Positions 22,793 to 31,593 of a DNA stretch of 38,591 bases are shown here, piece after piece. The stretch is from NCBI GenBank assembly GCA_011050685.1, contig DRFF01000069.1, positions 1-38,591 of the forward strand. The letters run 5' to 3'. Origin of the DNA: Aurantimonas coralicida (lineage in GTDB: Bacteria > Pseudomonadota > Alphaproteobacteria > Rhizobiales > Rhizobiaceae). The stretch's first letter is position 1. The number at the start of each line of letters is the position of its first letter. The position numbers were made by a program, and so were the translations under genes. Under the pieces are notes generated by a model. The model did no database searches and was not told where the DNA came from. It saw only the letters and a list, made by a program, of their open reading frames with translations.

Positions 22793-24388
22793 CTAGAAGC
22801 CGACCGCTTGACCGTCCTTGCGGGGATCGGAGCCCGCCACGTATCCACCCGCGACGCGATGGACGAGCTGCGCGCCGCCAAAGCCGAAGGCGACGGCATC
22901 GCCGGTTTCGCGGACCACGCGATGCCCTTTCGCCTCGAGCGCCGAAAGCACGTCGTCCCCGGCGGCTGCTTCGACCGCCACTTCGAGACCCTCCATTGCC
23001 CGCCAGCGCGGCGCGTCGACCGCCGTCTGCGGGTCCTGCCCCCAAAGCTGGGTGCGCAACACCATCTGCACATGCCCTTGCGCCTGGATCGGTCCCCCCA
23101 TCACGCCGAAGCTCATCAACGGCTGACCGTCCTTCATCACGAAGCCCGGAATGATCGTATGGAACGGCCGCTTGCCGCCGGCGACCTCGTTCGGATGTCC
23201 CTTCGCCAAGGAGAACCCATGCCCGCGATTTTGCAGGCTGATCCCGGTTCCCGGCACGACCACGCCAGAGCCGAAGCCGGAATAATTCGACTGGATGAAC
23301 GAGACCATCATGCCGTTCTCGTCGCACGCCGACAGACAGATGGTGCCGCCGTGCTTCGGCGCGCCGGCCTTGAAATCCTGTGCCCGATCCGGGTCGACCA
23401 GCTTTGCCCGATCCGCCAGATAGCTCTGGTCCAAAAGATGGGTTTCCTCGATCTCGCGCATGTGCTCGCGATCGGCGACGAACGTCCACATGTCGCGGAA
23501 GGCGAGCTTCATCGCCTCGATCTGAAGGTGCAGCGCCTCGACGCTGTCGGGTTCGAAACGCTCGATGCCAAGGTGCTGGAGAATGCCGAGCGCCATCAAG
23601 GCGGCGATGCCCTGACCATTCGGCGGAATTTCGTGCAGATCGACCTCGCCGAAGCGCTGATGGATCGTTCCGCACCAATCGCTTGCGTGGGTGGCAAGGT
23701 CGTCCTCGGTCATGGCGCCGCCGTGCTCCCTGGCGAATGCCGCGATGCGGGCCGCGAGTTCGCCGCGATAGAACGCCTCGCCCTTTGTCTCGGCGATCAG
23801 CCGCAGGGAACGCGCGAGATCGTCGCTGCGAAACAGCGTGCCGGCGGCAGGCGTGTGTCCACCTGGCATGAAATGTTCGGCGAAGCCCGGCTGCTTGTGG
23901 AGAATTTCACCGCCCATCGCCCAGAGCTCGGCGATGATCGGCGAAACCAGAAAGCCGTTCTCGGCATAACCGATCGCCGGCTCGATCAGGGCCTCGAACG
24001 GCAGTTTGCCGAACCGCGCCGACAGGTCGCGCCAGGCGGCGACGGCACCGGGAACGGTAACGCTTTCCCAGCCGCGCAACGGCATCGCATCGTTTCCGGC
24101 AAAGCGGTCGGGCGTCCACGCTGCGGGGCTGCGGCCGGAGGCATTAAGGCCATGCAGTTCCTTGCCGTCCCACAGGATCGCGAAGGCGTCGCTGCCAAGT
24201 CCGTTGCCGGTCGGCTCGACCACGACGAGCACGGCCGCCGCCGCGATTGCCGCGTCAACGGCGTTGCCGCCCTTGGCGAGCATCGAGAGACCCGCTTGCG
24301 AGGCCAGAGGCTGCGAGGTTGAGACGACATTGCGGGCGAAGACGGGCGAGCGGCGAGACGCATAAAGCGGATCATGGCGATATTGCAT
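22793..24388 (-). CDS. Gamma-glutamyltranspeptidase-like Ntn-hydrolase, no signal peptide
   Basis: This 531-residue protein spans the whole GGT fold. The conserved N-terminal region ASQAGLSMLAKGGNAVDAAIAAAAVLVVVEPTGNGLGSDAF is present, and the autoprocessing/nucleophile threonine is T349 in KHGGTICLSA, followed by FIQSNYSGFGSG. Processing would give large (1-348) and small (349-531) subunits. No signal peptide or lipobox is present, so it should be cytosolic, like the YwrD-type and HpxW oxamate amidohydrolase branches rather than periplasmic glutathione GGT. It follows tctA by 34 bases on the same strand, so the substrate is probably imported by the TctABC system. The exact substrate (gamma-glutamyl amide, oxamate or other amide) cannot be told. 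Confidence 0.85.
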   Translation of the reverse strand: MQYRHDPLYASRRSPVFARNVVSTSQPLASQAGLSMLAKGGNAVDAAIAAAAVLVVVEPTGNGLGSDAFAILWDGKELHGLNASGRSPAAWTPDRFAGNDAMPLRGWESVTVPGAVAAWRDLSARFGKLPFEALIEPAIGYAENGFLVSPIIAELWAMGGEILHKQPGFAEHFMPGGHTPAAGTLFRSDDLARSLRLIAETKGEAFYRGELAARIAAFAREHGGAMTEDDLATHASDWCGTIHQRFGEVDLHEIPPNGQGIAALMALGILQHLGIERFEPDSVEALHLQIEAMKLAFRDMWTFVADREHMREIEETHLLDQSYLADRAKLVDPDRAQDFKAGAPKHGGTICLSACDENGMMVSFIQSNYSGFGSGVVVPGTGISLQNRGHGFSLAKGHPNEVAGGKRPFHTIIPGFVMKDGQPLMSFGVMGGPIQAQGHVQMVLRTQLWGQDPQTAVDAPRWRAMEGLEVAVEAAAGDDVLSALEAKGHRVVRETGDAVAFGFGGAQLVHRVAGGYVAGSDPRKDGQAVGF

Positions 24389-24422
24389 GGGTCAGGTTTC
24401 CTCGCGGGTTATATGCCGGACG

Positions 24423-25931
24423 TCAGGATGAACTCGGCGCCAGCATGCTCTTGCGACCCTTCATGTAAGCGCGAGCGCTCCAGACGATCGAAAGAACCGC
24501 AGCGACCAAAAGAAAGGCCGAGATCGGGCGGGTGAAGAAGGTCGTCCAATCGGCATCGCTCATCAGGGCGCGGCGCAAATTGGTTTCCGCTATCGGGCCG
24601 AGAATTACGCCAAGCACCAGCGGGGCCAAGGGGTAGTCCAGCTTCTTCAGGACATAGCCCAGCAATCCGACAAAGCCGAGCAGGTAGACGTCGGTGATGC
24701 GATTGTTGAGCGCGAACGCGCCGACCACGCAGCAGACCGTGACGACGGGCACGATCACGAACTTCGGAATTTCCGTGACACGCAGGAAGAAGCGCATCGT
24801 GGTGATGCAGATGATCAGCATCATCAGGCTCGCCACCACCATGGCGATGAACATGCCGTAGACGAGGTCGCCATGTTCCATGATCAGACGCGGGCCGACG
24901 CTGACCCCATGCACCATCAGCGAGGCCATCAGGATCGCGTCGACCGCCGATCCGGGAATGCCGAGCGCGATCATCGGAATGAGGCCGCCGCCGGCGGTGG
25001 CGGAGTTGCCGGCTTCCGAAGCGACGACCCCGTCGGCTATACCGGTGCCAAATTTCTCCGGGGTTTTGGAGGCCCGCTTGGCCTGATCGTAGGTCAAAAG
25101 ATTGGCGATCGAACCGCCGGCTCCCGGCACGGCGCCGACGAAAACGCCGAGCAGCGAGGACCTCAGGAGGTTCCCCGGGCGGCTGAGCACCTCCTTCATG
25201 ACGCTCCATGTGTGGAAATCGATCCGGCCCGATATCAACGCGGCGTTCTTCTTGACCGCCGCGGGATTCTCAAGCTCGCTCATCAACTGGCTGATCGCGA
25301 AAATCCCGATCAGCACGACGAGGAACGGCAGCCCGGGCGCCAGCATCTCGATGTCGAAGGTGAAGCGCGGTCGCCCCATCATCGGGTCTGGCCCGATCAC
25401 CGCGATCGCGAGGCCGATGACGCCGGCAATCAATCCGCGCAGCAACGACGCGCCGACCAGACTGGCGACGATCGTCAGAGCGAAGACGATCAGCGAAAAA
25501 TATTCCCAAGGCCCCAATCGAACGGCAACGATCGCCAGCGGCGGCGCGGCGACGATCAGCACGAGGGTGGAGATGATCGTCCCGAAGAACGAGGCCCACA
25601 CGCCGAGCGAGAGGGCGCGGCCCGGCTCTCCATTGCGCGCCATTGGAAAGGCGTCGAAGGTCGTGGCGACCGACGAGGGCGTGCCGGGAATGCCGAGCAG
25701 CGCCGCCGAGATGAGCCCGCCGGTGTAACCGCCGACATAAACCGACAGCATCACCGAGATTCCCTGCAGCGGTGGCATGGTGAAGGTCAGCGGCAGCGTC
25801 AGCACGATCGCCATGGTGACGGTGAAGCCGGGTATCGCTGCCGCGATGATGCCCGCCAGCGAGCCAAGCGCCATGTAAAGAAGCGTGTCGGGCGCCAACA
25901 CCTGGACGAGCCCGAGCAGAAAATCGTCCAT
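24423..25931 (-). CDS. tctA: Tripartite tricarboxylate transporter large permease TctA
   Basis: This 502-residue protein has ~12 membrane helices and the TctA signatures: GIIAAAIPGFTVTMAIVLTLPLTF near the start, the pivotal GVFVGAVPGAGGSIANLLTYDQAKRASKTPEKFGTG loop (~265-305), then EAGNSATAGGGLIPMIALGIPGS. TctA forms the transport path of the TTT family and works with TctB and the periplasmic binding protein TctC. The length is normal. It lies 18 bases after tctB. Substrates of TTT systems range from citrate to aromatic acids; the adjacent GGT-like enzyme suggests an amide- or glutamyl-containing acid here (inference). Confidence 0.94.
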   Translation of the reverse strand: MDDFLLGLVQVLAPDTLLYMALGSLAGIIAAAIPGFTVTMAIVLTLPLTFTMPPLQGISVMLSVYVGGYTGGLISAALLGIPGTPSSVATTFDAFPMARNGEPGRALSLGVWASFFGTIISTLVLIVAAPPLAIVAVRLGPWEYFSLIVFALTIVASLVGASLLRGLIAGVIGLAIAVIGPDPMMGRPRFTFDIEMLAPGLPFLVVLIGIFAISQLMSELENPAAVKKNAALISGRIDFHTWSVMKEVLSRPGNLLRSSLLGVFVGAVPGAGGSIANLLTYDQAKRASKTPEKFGTGIADGVVASEAGNSATAGGGLIPMIALGIPGSAVDAILMASLMVHGVSVGPRLIMEHGDLVYGMFIAMVVASLMMLIICITTMRFFLRVTEIPKFVIVPVVTVCCVVGAFALNNRITDVYLLGFVGLLGYVLKKLDYPLAPLVLGVILGPIAETNLRRALMSDADWTTFFTRPISAFLLVAAVLSIVWSARAYMKGRKSMLAPSSS

Positions 25932-25949
25932 CTACGGAGTCCCTCCCGC

Positions 25950-26510
25950 TCAGCCCAACAGGCCGCGGGGCAGAAAAACGGTAAAGCCTTCGGCAAACAG
26001 CCAGTTCAGGCCAAAGGAAAAGACGACGGCAACCAAAAGCGCGGTCACGATCGTCCGTCGGTCGCGCGGCGCCGCGATCAATTGCGCGACGAGCAGGAAA
26101 AGGAAGGTCGCGATCGAGAAGCCGAGCGTCCTCAGTCCGGCGAGGTAGAGGCCGAAAGCGAGAAAAACCAGGATGACCAGGCGGTGCGCAAAAGCGAAGG
26201 CGCGGATGCGGACAGCCCAGCCTTTCGGTACGCCCCAACGCGACAAACGTCTGGCCGACAGGACGATCGCGACCAGACACAAGGCGGCGAGCAGCCCCAT
26301 CACCAGCTTCGGGAACGCGCCCGCCCCAAGCGGCTCCCATCGTGATACCGGCAGGCCGATAGCGGCGACATACAGGCCGGTGGCCACGATCAGGAAGACG
26401 ACGTAGGAAACGAGTTTGGCGACTTCGCCAGCGACCTCCTCGTCGGAAACCTGCGGGGATGCCGCAAGCATGGCACCCCCGTCAGAGATTTTCTTGTCCG
26501 GAGCGATCAT
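25950..26510 (-). CDS. tctB: Tripartite tricarboxylate transporter small subunit TctB
   Basis: This 186-residue protein has an N-terminal acidic cytosolic segment and four hydrophobic helices (VVFLIVATGLYVAAIGL, LVMGLLAALCLVAIVLSA, LVILVFLAFGLYLAGLRTLGFSIATFLFLLVAQLI, and IVTALLVAVVFSFGLNWLF ending TVFLPRG). This is the standard TctB plan, in which two pairs of helices flank a basic loop, and the final FxxxLFxxPLP-like motif is degenerate. Its start overlaps the tctC stop (ATGA, 26507-26510), so translation is coupled. Sequence identity within this family is low, and the call rests strongly on the neighbours. Confidence 0.88.
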   Translation of the reverse strand: MIAPDKKISDGGAMLAASPQVSDEEVAGEVAKLVSYVVFLIVATGLYVAAIGLPVSRWEPLGAGAFPKLVMGLLAALCLVAIVLSARRLSRWGVPKGWAVRIRAFAFAHRLVILVFLAFGLYLAGLRTLGFSIATFLFLLVAQLIAAPRDRRTIVTALLVAVVFSFGLNWLFAEGFTVFLPRGLLG

Positions 26511-27481
26511 CCCGCGAGACGGCCCACCAGGCGGTCGATCGTCGCGTCGAGTTTTTCCAGATAGGTGCGGTATTCTTCCTGGCCGCGGAAATCGACCTCG
26601 GCCCCGGCATTGTTGATCTGTTCGACGAACGCCGCATCCTCGGACAGTTTCTCCAGCGCCGATTCGAGCGTCTTGCGCGTCTCTTCCGGCGCCCCTTTGG
26701 GCATCACGATCCCGCGCGTGATCGTCAGTTCGAGATCATGGCCCAGTTCCTTCAGCGTCGGAACGTCGGGCGTGGCCTCCAGGCGCTCGGCCGCGCCGGT
26801 CGCCAGGAAACGCAGATCGCCGTTCTTGACGAATTCCAGTGATGAAGAAACATCGCCGATGGCCGCGTCGAGATTGCCGCCGACGAGAGCCCGGATACGC
26901 TCGCCGGTTCCCTCGTAGCCGACATAGGACAGCTCGATACCCGCCGCGTCCTCGATCATCGCCGCGTGCAGATGCGGGACGCCGCCGAGCGTGACGCCGG
27001 TCTTGATCTCGCCGGGGTTCTCCTTCGCGTGGGCCACGAACTCCTCGAACGTCTTCCAGGGGCTGTCGGCCCGCACGACCAGATATTGCGGCGACGACGT
27101 CATCAGCGCGATCGGGTCGAACGTATCCCAGTTGATATCCGTCAGGCCGGTCTTGTTGGCGACCGGCAGGCCTTCATGTACCTGGCTGATCGTGTAGCCG
27201 TTGGCCTCGCGCTTGCTGGCCTCGGTCAGGCCGACGGTGCCCCCGACCCCCGGCATGTTGATCACCGCCAGCGGCTGACCGAGAAATGGCTCGGCATTGT
27301 TGGCAATAATACGCATCAGCGTGTCGCTGCCGCCCCCAGGTCCCCAGGGAACGATGAACTCGACCGCGCGCTCGGGATATTCCTGAGCCTGGGTGGACGA
27401 TGCCAATCCCGTCAGTGCGGACAACGTCACCGCACCCGCGATGGTGAGGTTCCTCAGTTCGGCCAGCATAATCGCATTCAT
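26507..27481 (-). CDS. tctC: Tripartite tricarboxylate transporter substrate-binding protein (TctC/Bug family)
   Basis: This is a 324-residue periplasmic binding protein. The signal peptide is clear (LTIAGAVTLSALTGLASSTQAQEYPER, cleavage after AQA). The Bug signatures follow: RAVEFIVPWGPGGGSDTLMRIIA at the mature N-terminus, and GVGGTVGLTEASKREANGYTI, where the substrate carboxylate is bound by two loops. ATG 27481 is chosen; ATG 27469 is possible. The in-frame extension to 27646 is not credible. It is the first gene of the tctC-tctB-tctA-ggt-like operon. No operator was recognised in the upstream ~150 bases. Confidence 0.92.
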   Translation of the reverse strand: MNAIMLAELRNLTIAGAVTLSALTGLASSTQAQEYPERAVEFIVPWGPGGGSDTLMRIIANNAEPFLGQPLAVINMPGVGGTVGLTEASKREANGYTISQVHEGLPVANKTGLTDINWDTFDPIALMTSSPQYLVVRADSPWKTFEEFVAHAKENPGEIKTGVTLGGVPHLHAAMIEDAAGIELSYVGYEGTGERIRALVGGNLDAAIGDVSSSLEFVKNGDLRFLATGAAERLEATPDVPTLKELGHDLELTITRGIVMPKGAPEETRKTLESALEKLSEDAAFVEQINNAGAEVDFRGQEEYRTYLEKLDATIDRLVGRLAG

Positions 27482-27858
27482 CCTTCTGTCTTGGAGTGCC
27501 CGCCCTGTTCGACGGCCCCAAGGGTTGCGGTAGAAATGGGCGACACCGTCAATCGACAGCGTTGCCCGGCAGCAGTTGGGGCGGAGCCTAAGAGGAGTGC
27601 CCGAAGATGGCAAGCAAGTCTGATTAATGCCTGGGACGCGACCCATTTACGCGGGGAACCTCTGCCGGCGACGATGTCGCATGCGGATCTCGATCCACAT
27701 CGGCTGGGTAGAATCGGAATCGGGCACATGCCCGCGGGCGCGGACCAGCGTCCGGTCCGGCCATCTCATGTCTTGACCGGCTGCGTGATCGTGAAATCGC
27801 CCCCCTCATCCGCCTGCCCCTCTCATCCGCCTGAAGGACCTCCTGGGCACAAATTTGG

Positions 27859-27938
27859 TTATAAGCCGCCCCGCTGCATCGCCTCTTCGAGGATGCGGAG
27901 CTTCTCGGCCGTCGACCAGCGGCTCCGGCGGGCGGCAC
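27859..27938 (-). pseudogene. Remnant of an IS66-type TnpA-like small ORF
   Basis: On the minus strand a short frame reads AARRSRWSTAEKLRILEEAM and then ends at a TAA (27859-27861). The RWS-xx-EK-xx-I motif is the conserved N-terminal helix of the OrfA/TnpA helix-turn-helix proteins of IS66 and IS3-like elements. Only about 25 residues survive and no complete transposase is present. Confidence 0.45.
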
Positions 27939-28019
27939 CCTAAGGATAAGTGCGGGCGTGCGGGCGTGCAGTCTTGCAGTGGCAGCGCCAAGCTTCGATC
28001 ATGACCTTTGCCCCGGCCA

Positions 28020-28190
28020 GCGAGTAGAAGACCTCGCCGTTCAGGAGTTCGTACTGCTGACGATCTGGCACGATCTTTCGGACGCGAAGCCGGCCAAGGC
28101 GGTGGATGATCGAGCAAGCTTTCGTCGAATCGGCGGTTTTGCCGCGGGCGAACCAACCTCGGAGCGCACCGCATTCGGGCGCGGAGTGGC
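28020..28190 (+). pseudogene. Remnant of an IS5-type transposase
   Basis: The plus-strand frame contains LSDAKPAKAVDDRASFRR and then GGFAAGEPTSERTAFGR. These match the N-terminal conserved block of IS5-family transposases (LSD..LAEALDDRASFRRF.GF...EPTPERTAFVRFR). The sequence runs out after about 55 residues into unrelated DNA, with no DDE domain, so it is a decayed fragment. Together with the IS66-like remnant it marks 27647-28280 as an old insertion site between the tct and nos operons. Confidence 0.6.
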
Positions 28191-28280
28191 CCCATCGAGC
28201 CGGATGAAAGACCGCGATGCCGCTGAGACCGATCTCACCCCGGCCCAGCTACCAATGAAGCCGCGCTCCTCACGAACCGT

Positions 28281-29285
28281 TCATGCGCTTCCACCAAGAC
28301 GCAGACGATCGCCTGAACGCGCGGTCAAATGGACCTCCAACTCGGGACGGGTCTTTAGAACGCGTTCGATCGACGTCCGCTCCATCAGGCTGAAGGCGGT
28401 CGAGAGGGCATCGGCTTCTGTGGCCTTCGGCGCAACCACCGTCACGCTCCGATAGAGCCGGGCCGGTCGGCCGTCGTGCGGGTCAAGCAGATGGTTGAAC
28501 CGCCCTGCCCCATCGAACTGAAAACCTCCCCCGCTCGAGGTCGCCACCGCCTTGTCGACGATCTCGAGGACGGCCTCCGGTTCCCTCGCATTCTGCAAGG
28601 CCGCGACACCGACGCGCCAGGGGGAACCGTCCGGGCGCGTGCCGAGCGCGCGAATTTCGCCCATGTCCACAAGGCTTTTCGTGATGCCGCCGCTTCGCAG
28701 CAATTCGACGACCTTATCGGTGATGTACCCTTGCGCGATGCCGTTGAAGGTGAGCGCCATCCCATGCCGAGCGAAGGCGATCCGGTCGCGGCTGAACCTG
28801 ACGCCATCGAGCCCCACGAGAGTCGCCACCTCCCGCAACCGCTCCTCGGACGGACCGGACGGGTCGGCCGCAGGCGCCGCGAAATGTTCGCCATACAGTA
28901 TCCACAGGGGCTGAACGGTCGGATCGAACGCGCCTTCGCTGATATCCCGGAAAGCGCGGCTTGCTTCCAGCAGCGTCACCATATCCGCGGGCGGCGCGAC
29001 GAGAGCGCCCGTCCGGTTCAATTCGACCAGCGCGGAATCATCCCGATAGAGGCTAAACACGCGCTCCAGGCGCCGGACTTCGGCCACGGCTCCGTCAATC
29101 AATCGCTCGGCCTCGGCCCGGTCATGATGATGCAGGGTGAGCGACGCCGACGCCCCCATCGCCTGTCCGCGCCAGGTGACGGCGTGGGCTTCGGCCATAC
29201 TCTCGCGTCCGAACGGGATAAGACCCAGGCCGGCGGCGGCGCCCATTATGGCGATGACGCGTCGGCGATTGAGGTGTTCAGCCAT
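28281..29285 (-). CDS. nosX: NosX, ApbE-type FAD:protein FMN transferase
   Basis: This 334-residue ApbE-family flavin transferase has a Tat-type leader (LNRRRVIAIMGAAAGLGLIPFG). The core signatures are MGASASLTLHH, RLERVFSLYRDDSALVELNR, GAFDPTVQPLW, ALTFNGIAQGYITDKV and the C-terminal DALSTAF. NosX attaches FMN covalently to a threonine of NosR in the periplasm, which NosR needs to support N2O reduction. It is the last gene of nosRZDFYLX and starts 42 bases after nosL. In isolation it would be a generic ApbE; the context gives the name. The DNA just downstream carries IS remnants. Confidence 0.92.
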   Translation of the reverse strand: MAEHLNRRRVIAIMGAAAGLGLIPFGRESMAEAHAVTWRGQAMGASASLTLHHHDRAEAERLIDGAVAEVRRLERVFSLYRDDSALVELNRTGALVAPPADMVTLLEASRAFRDISEGAFDPTVQPLWILYGEHFAAPAADPSGPSEERLREVATLVGLDGVRFSRDRIAFARHGMALTFNGIAQGYITDKVVELLRSGGITKSLVDMGEIRALGTRPDGSPWRVGVAALQNAREPEAVLEIVDKAVATSSGGGFQFDGAGRFNHLLDPHDGRPARLYRSVTVVAPKATEADALSTAFSLMERTSIERVLKTRPELEVHLTARSGDRLRLGGSA

Positions 29286-29327
29286 GAGACCGTCCTAACG
29301 GTTTGGCGGCCCGAAGGGCCAAGACGA

Positions 29328-29852
29328 TTACTTGTTGGATTCGATCTCGTTGGGCGTGCTTCCGAGCACGTAATCGGGGGGAATATCGGCGAATCCGACG
29401 ATCTCGCCACCATTCTCCTCGACGAAGCGTCGCGCCGCGACTTCCGTCGAAAAGGGTACCGTCTCCGGCGCGCCCATCCCGCCGCTCATTGAACTGCCGA
29501 TTACGAAGAACGCCTGTGTGGCGTCGATCCAGTTCTCCGCTCCGGGCGCGTCCCAAGTCTCGGCGACGGCCATATCCGAGACGTAGATCGCCGCGATATT
29601 CTTGGATTCCTCGGGGAGAAGGGTGAAGGCCACGGTATCGCGCGCCGAGGAGAACCAGATCGGTTCCAGCGCCTTCGCCAGAATGATCTGCCCTTTCGGT
29701 CCCGGATGTTCCAGAACGTTCATCCCGCAATAGCGACCGATGGCACTTTCCGTCAGCGCGAAGGGCGCCGACGCCTCTGCCTGACCCTCGCCGCCGCAGC
29801 CGGCGAGGGTCAGGACGAAAGCCACGAGTCCGGCGAGAACCGCGATCCTCAT
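29328..29852 (-). CDS. nosL: NosL copper-chaperone lipoprotein
   Basis: This 174-residue protein starts at ATG 29852, which overlaps the nosY stop (ATGA). It has a lipoprotein signal (MRIAVLAGLVAFVLTLAGCGG) with the lipid-modified cysteine at 19. The mature part shows the NosL motif YCGMNVLEHPGPKGQI, where Cys and Met are suited to Cu(I) binding, and WFSSARDTVAFTLLPEE, followed by VPFSTEVAARRFVEENGGEIVGF. NosL delivers copper for the CuZ centre of nitrous oxide reductase and is anchored in a membrane facing the periplasm. Length and position are normal. Confidence 0.92.
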   Translation of the reverse strand: MRIAVLAGLVAFVLTLAGCGGEGQAEASAPFALTESAIGRYCGMNVLEHPGPKGQIILAKALEPIWFSSARDTVAFTLLPEESKNIAAIYVSDMAVAETWDAPGAENWIDATQAFFVIGSSMSGGMGAPETVPFSTEVAARRFVEENGGEIVGFADIPPDYVLGSTPNEIESNK

Positions 29853-30676
29853 AATTCTTTTCTCGAAAACACCAGCACCGCCGCCGTTAGTGGCACGAGC
29901 GCCCACAAAGCGAGCGCGCCAGTCAGCATGGCCGGACTCAACGCGACATTTTCGGCAATGCCCCCCATGCCGGAGAGCGCCCCGGCGCTTCCCGAACCGA
30001 GATTCAGCAACCGATAGGCATCGGTCGGATTGAGTAGCAGGAGAATATTCAAAAGGTCGGCCGTGATCGTCCGCCCTTGATCGACGACCAGAATGCCGAG
30101 CAGCGCCATGTCATAGATAAGCACGAACAGCAGCCAGACGCCGACGGCGATTCCGCCGGCGGTGCCGCGTTCGCCGACCAGCGCGCTCACCAGATAGCCG
30201 ATGGCGATGAACACCGCGCCGAGCATGATCGAGGACAGGATCATGGACAGGAAAGCCGACCAGCTCTCTGCGTCGATCGCGGCGCCCGTTGCCGCGAGCG
30301 CGGCGGCCGCCGCCCCGTAGCCGAGCAGCGTGGCGAATGCCAGGATCGCCAGATGCCCGACGAATTTTCCGAGGATCACCTGCCAGCGGCCGATCGGATA
30401 GCTGAGCAGCAGAAGCATCGTGCCGCGCTCCATCTCGCCGACGACGGCATCGTGCGAAATCAGGAGGGCAATCAGCGGCACCAGAAAGATGGTCAGGCTG
30501 GACAGGCTCACGATCACCACGTCGAGCGCCCCGGCGCCGACATTGCCGGTAGGCGCGCTGCCGAGAAAGGTCAGCGTCAGCGCCAGCGCGGCAAGCAGCA
30601 GCGTCGTGGCGAGCACCCAACGGTTGCGCATGCCCTCCTGAATTTCCTTGCCGGCAACAATGAGAACGTTCCTCAT
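29849..30676 (-). CDS. nosY: NosY, ABC transporter permease of the nitrous oxide reductase maturation system
   Basis: This 275-residue protein starts at ATG 30676, overlapping the nosF stop. It has about six membrane helices (TTLLLAALALTLTFLG, VVIVSLSSLTIFLVPLIALLIS, LAILAFATLLGYGAAAAALAATG, then two in the middle and one at the C-terminus). The N-terminal VAGKEIQEGMRNRWVL and HDAVVGEMERGTMLLLLSYPIGRW coupling region fit the NosY/ABC-2 permease family. NosY pairs with the ATPase NosF and the periplasmic NosD to support CuZ assembly. Its downstream end overlaps nosL. Confidence 0.92.
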   Translation of the reverse strand: MRNVLIVAGKEIQEGMRNRWVLATTLLLAALALTLTFLGSAPTGNVGAGALDVVIVSLSSLTIFLVPLIALLISHDAVVGEMERGTMLLLLSYPIGRWQVILGKFVGHLAILAFATLLGYGAAAAALAATGAAIDAESWSAFLSMILSSIMLGAVFIAIGYLVSALVGERGTAGGIAVGVWLLFVLIYDMALLGILVVDQGRTITADLLNILLLLNPTDAYRLLNLGSGSAGALSGMGGIAENVALSPAMLTGALALWALVPLTAAVLVFSRKEL

Positions 30677-31593
30677 TCGACAACCTCCTGCGCACCCAGG
30701 AAATGGGCATAAAGCTCGTCGAGCGTCGGCGGAATCACGTCCAGATCGGTTACCGGCGCGTCGCTCGCGGCCGCCTTGCGCAGTAGCATGATCTTGTCTT
30801 CCGGCGGGGCGTCGATCTCCAGCACATGACCGTTGATCCTGCGCCACCCACCGGCCTGTTTTAACCAGTCTTCCGCCCGGCCGGCATCGTCATCCTTGAG
30901 CCGCACGCGGATACGCGTCGGCAACCGGGCGATGCCGCGCAGTTCCTCGATCGTTCCATCCGCGATCTTGATGCCGCGGTTGACGATGATAATCCGGTCC
31001 GCCTTGCCCTCGAGTTCCGTGAGGGCGTGGGAGGACAACAGAACCGTCGCGCCCCGTGACCGCAATTCGTCGACGATGCGGTAGAAGCTGCGCCGCAGCG
31101 CCGGGTCGAGCCCGGTCGTCGGCTCGTCGAGAAGCAGCACCTTCGGATCGCCCAGCAACGCCTGCGCCAGGCCGAGACGTTGGCGCATTCCCTTGGAATA
31201 GGCGCCGATGCGCCGGTCGGCCGCGTCGGTCAGCCCCACGTGATCGAGCAGTTCGGCGACGCTGGCACGCGGCGCGCGTTTGAGCCTGGCATAAAAGGTG
31301 AGAGTTTCGCGCCCCGTCAGAGCCATGTTGAAGGAAACGCTCTCCGGCAGATAGCCAAGCCGCTTGCGCGCCGCGAACTCCCCGGCGGCGGGTGACTCGC
31401 CGAGCACGCGCACCGTTCCTGCGCTGGGCCGGATCAGCCCGAGCATCAACTTGATCAGCGTCGTCTTGCCGGCACCATTGTGGCCGACGAGCGCAACCGT
31501 CTCGCCTTCGTTCAGCGCAAAGGACACGTCGCTGACGGCCTCGATCCCGCCATAGGATTTTGCCACCCGCTCAACACGAACCGTTTCAGCCAT
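30673..31593 (-). CDS. nosF: NosF, ABC transporter ATPase for nitrous oxide reductase maturation
   Basis: This 306-residue ABC ATPase has Walker A at 37-45 (GHNGAGKTT), the signature YSKGMRQRLGLAQALL, Walker B VLLLDEPTTGLDP and an H-loop SSHALTELE. A C-terminal regulatory part of ~80 residues follows, ending EELYAHFLG-like (TLDELYAHFLGAQE). The start ATG 31593 shares one base with the nosD stop, TAATG; a longer open frame upstream lies inside nosD. It powers the NosDFY complex in the cytosol. Synteny with nosD and nosY decides this name among many similar ATPases. Confidence 0.93.
   Translation of the reverse strand: MAETVRVERVAKSYGGIEAVSDVSFALNEGETVALVGHNGAGKTTLIKLMLGLIRPSAGTVRVLGESPAAGEFAARKRLGYLPESVSFNMALTGRETLTFYARLKRAPRASVAELLDHVGLTDAADRRIGAYSKGMRQRLGLAQALLGDPKVLLLDEPTTGLDPALRRSFYRIVDELRSRGATVLLSSHALTELEGKADRIIIVNRGIKIADGTIEELRGIARLPTRIRVRLKDDDAGRAEDWLKQAGGWRRINGHVLEIDAPPEDKIMLLRKAAASDAPVTDLDVIPPTLDELYAHFLGAQEVVE

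Noticed and set aside
21569-24322. 917-codon plus-strand frame across nnrS and the GGT-like gene
   Set aside because: It crosses two recognisable genes on different strands; composition is that of a high-GC shadow frame.
27958-28455. Single plus-strand ORF covering the IS5-like segment
   Set aside because: Only about 55 codons resemble a transposase; the rest runs into nosX in antisense, so it is a remnant and not an intact gene.
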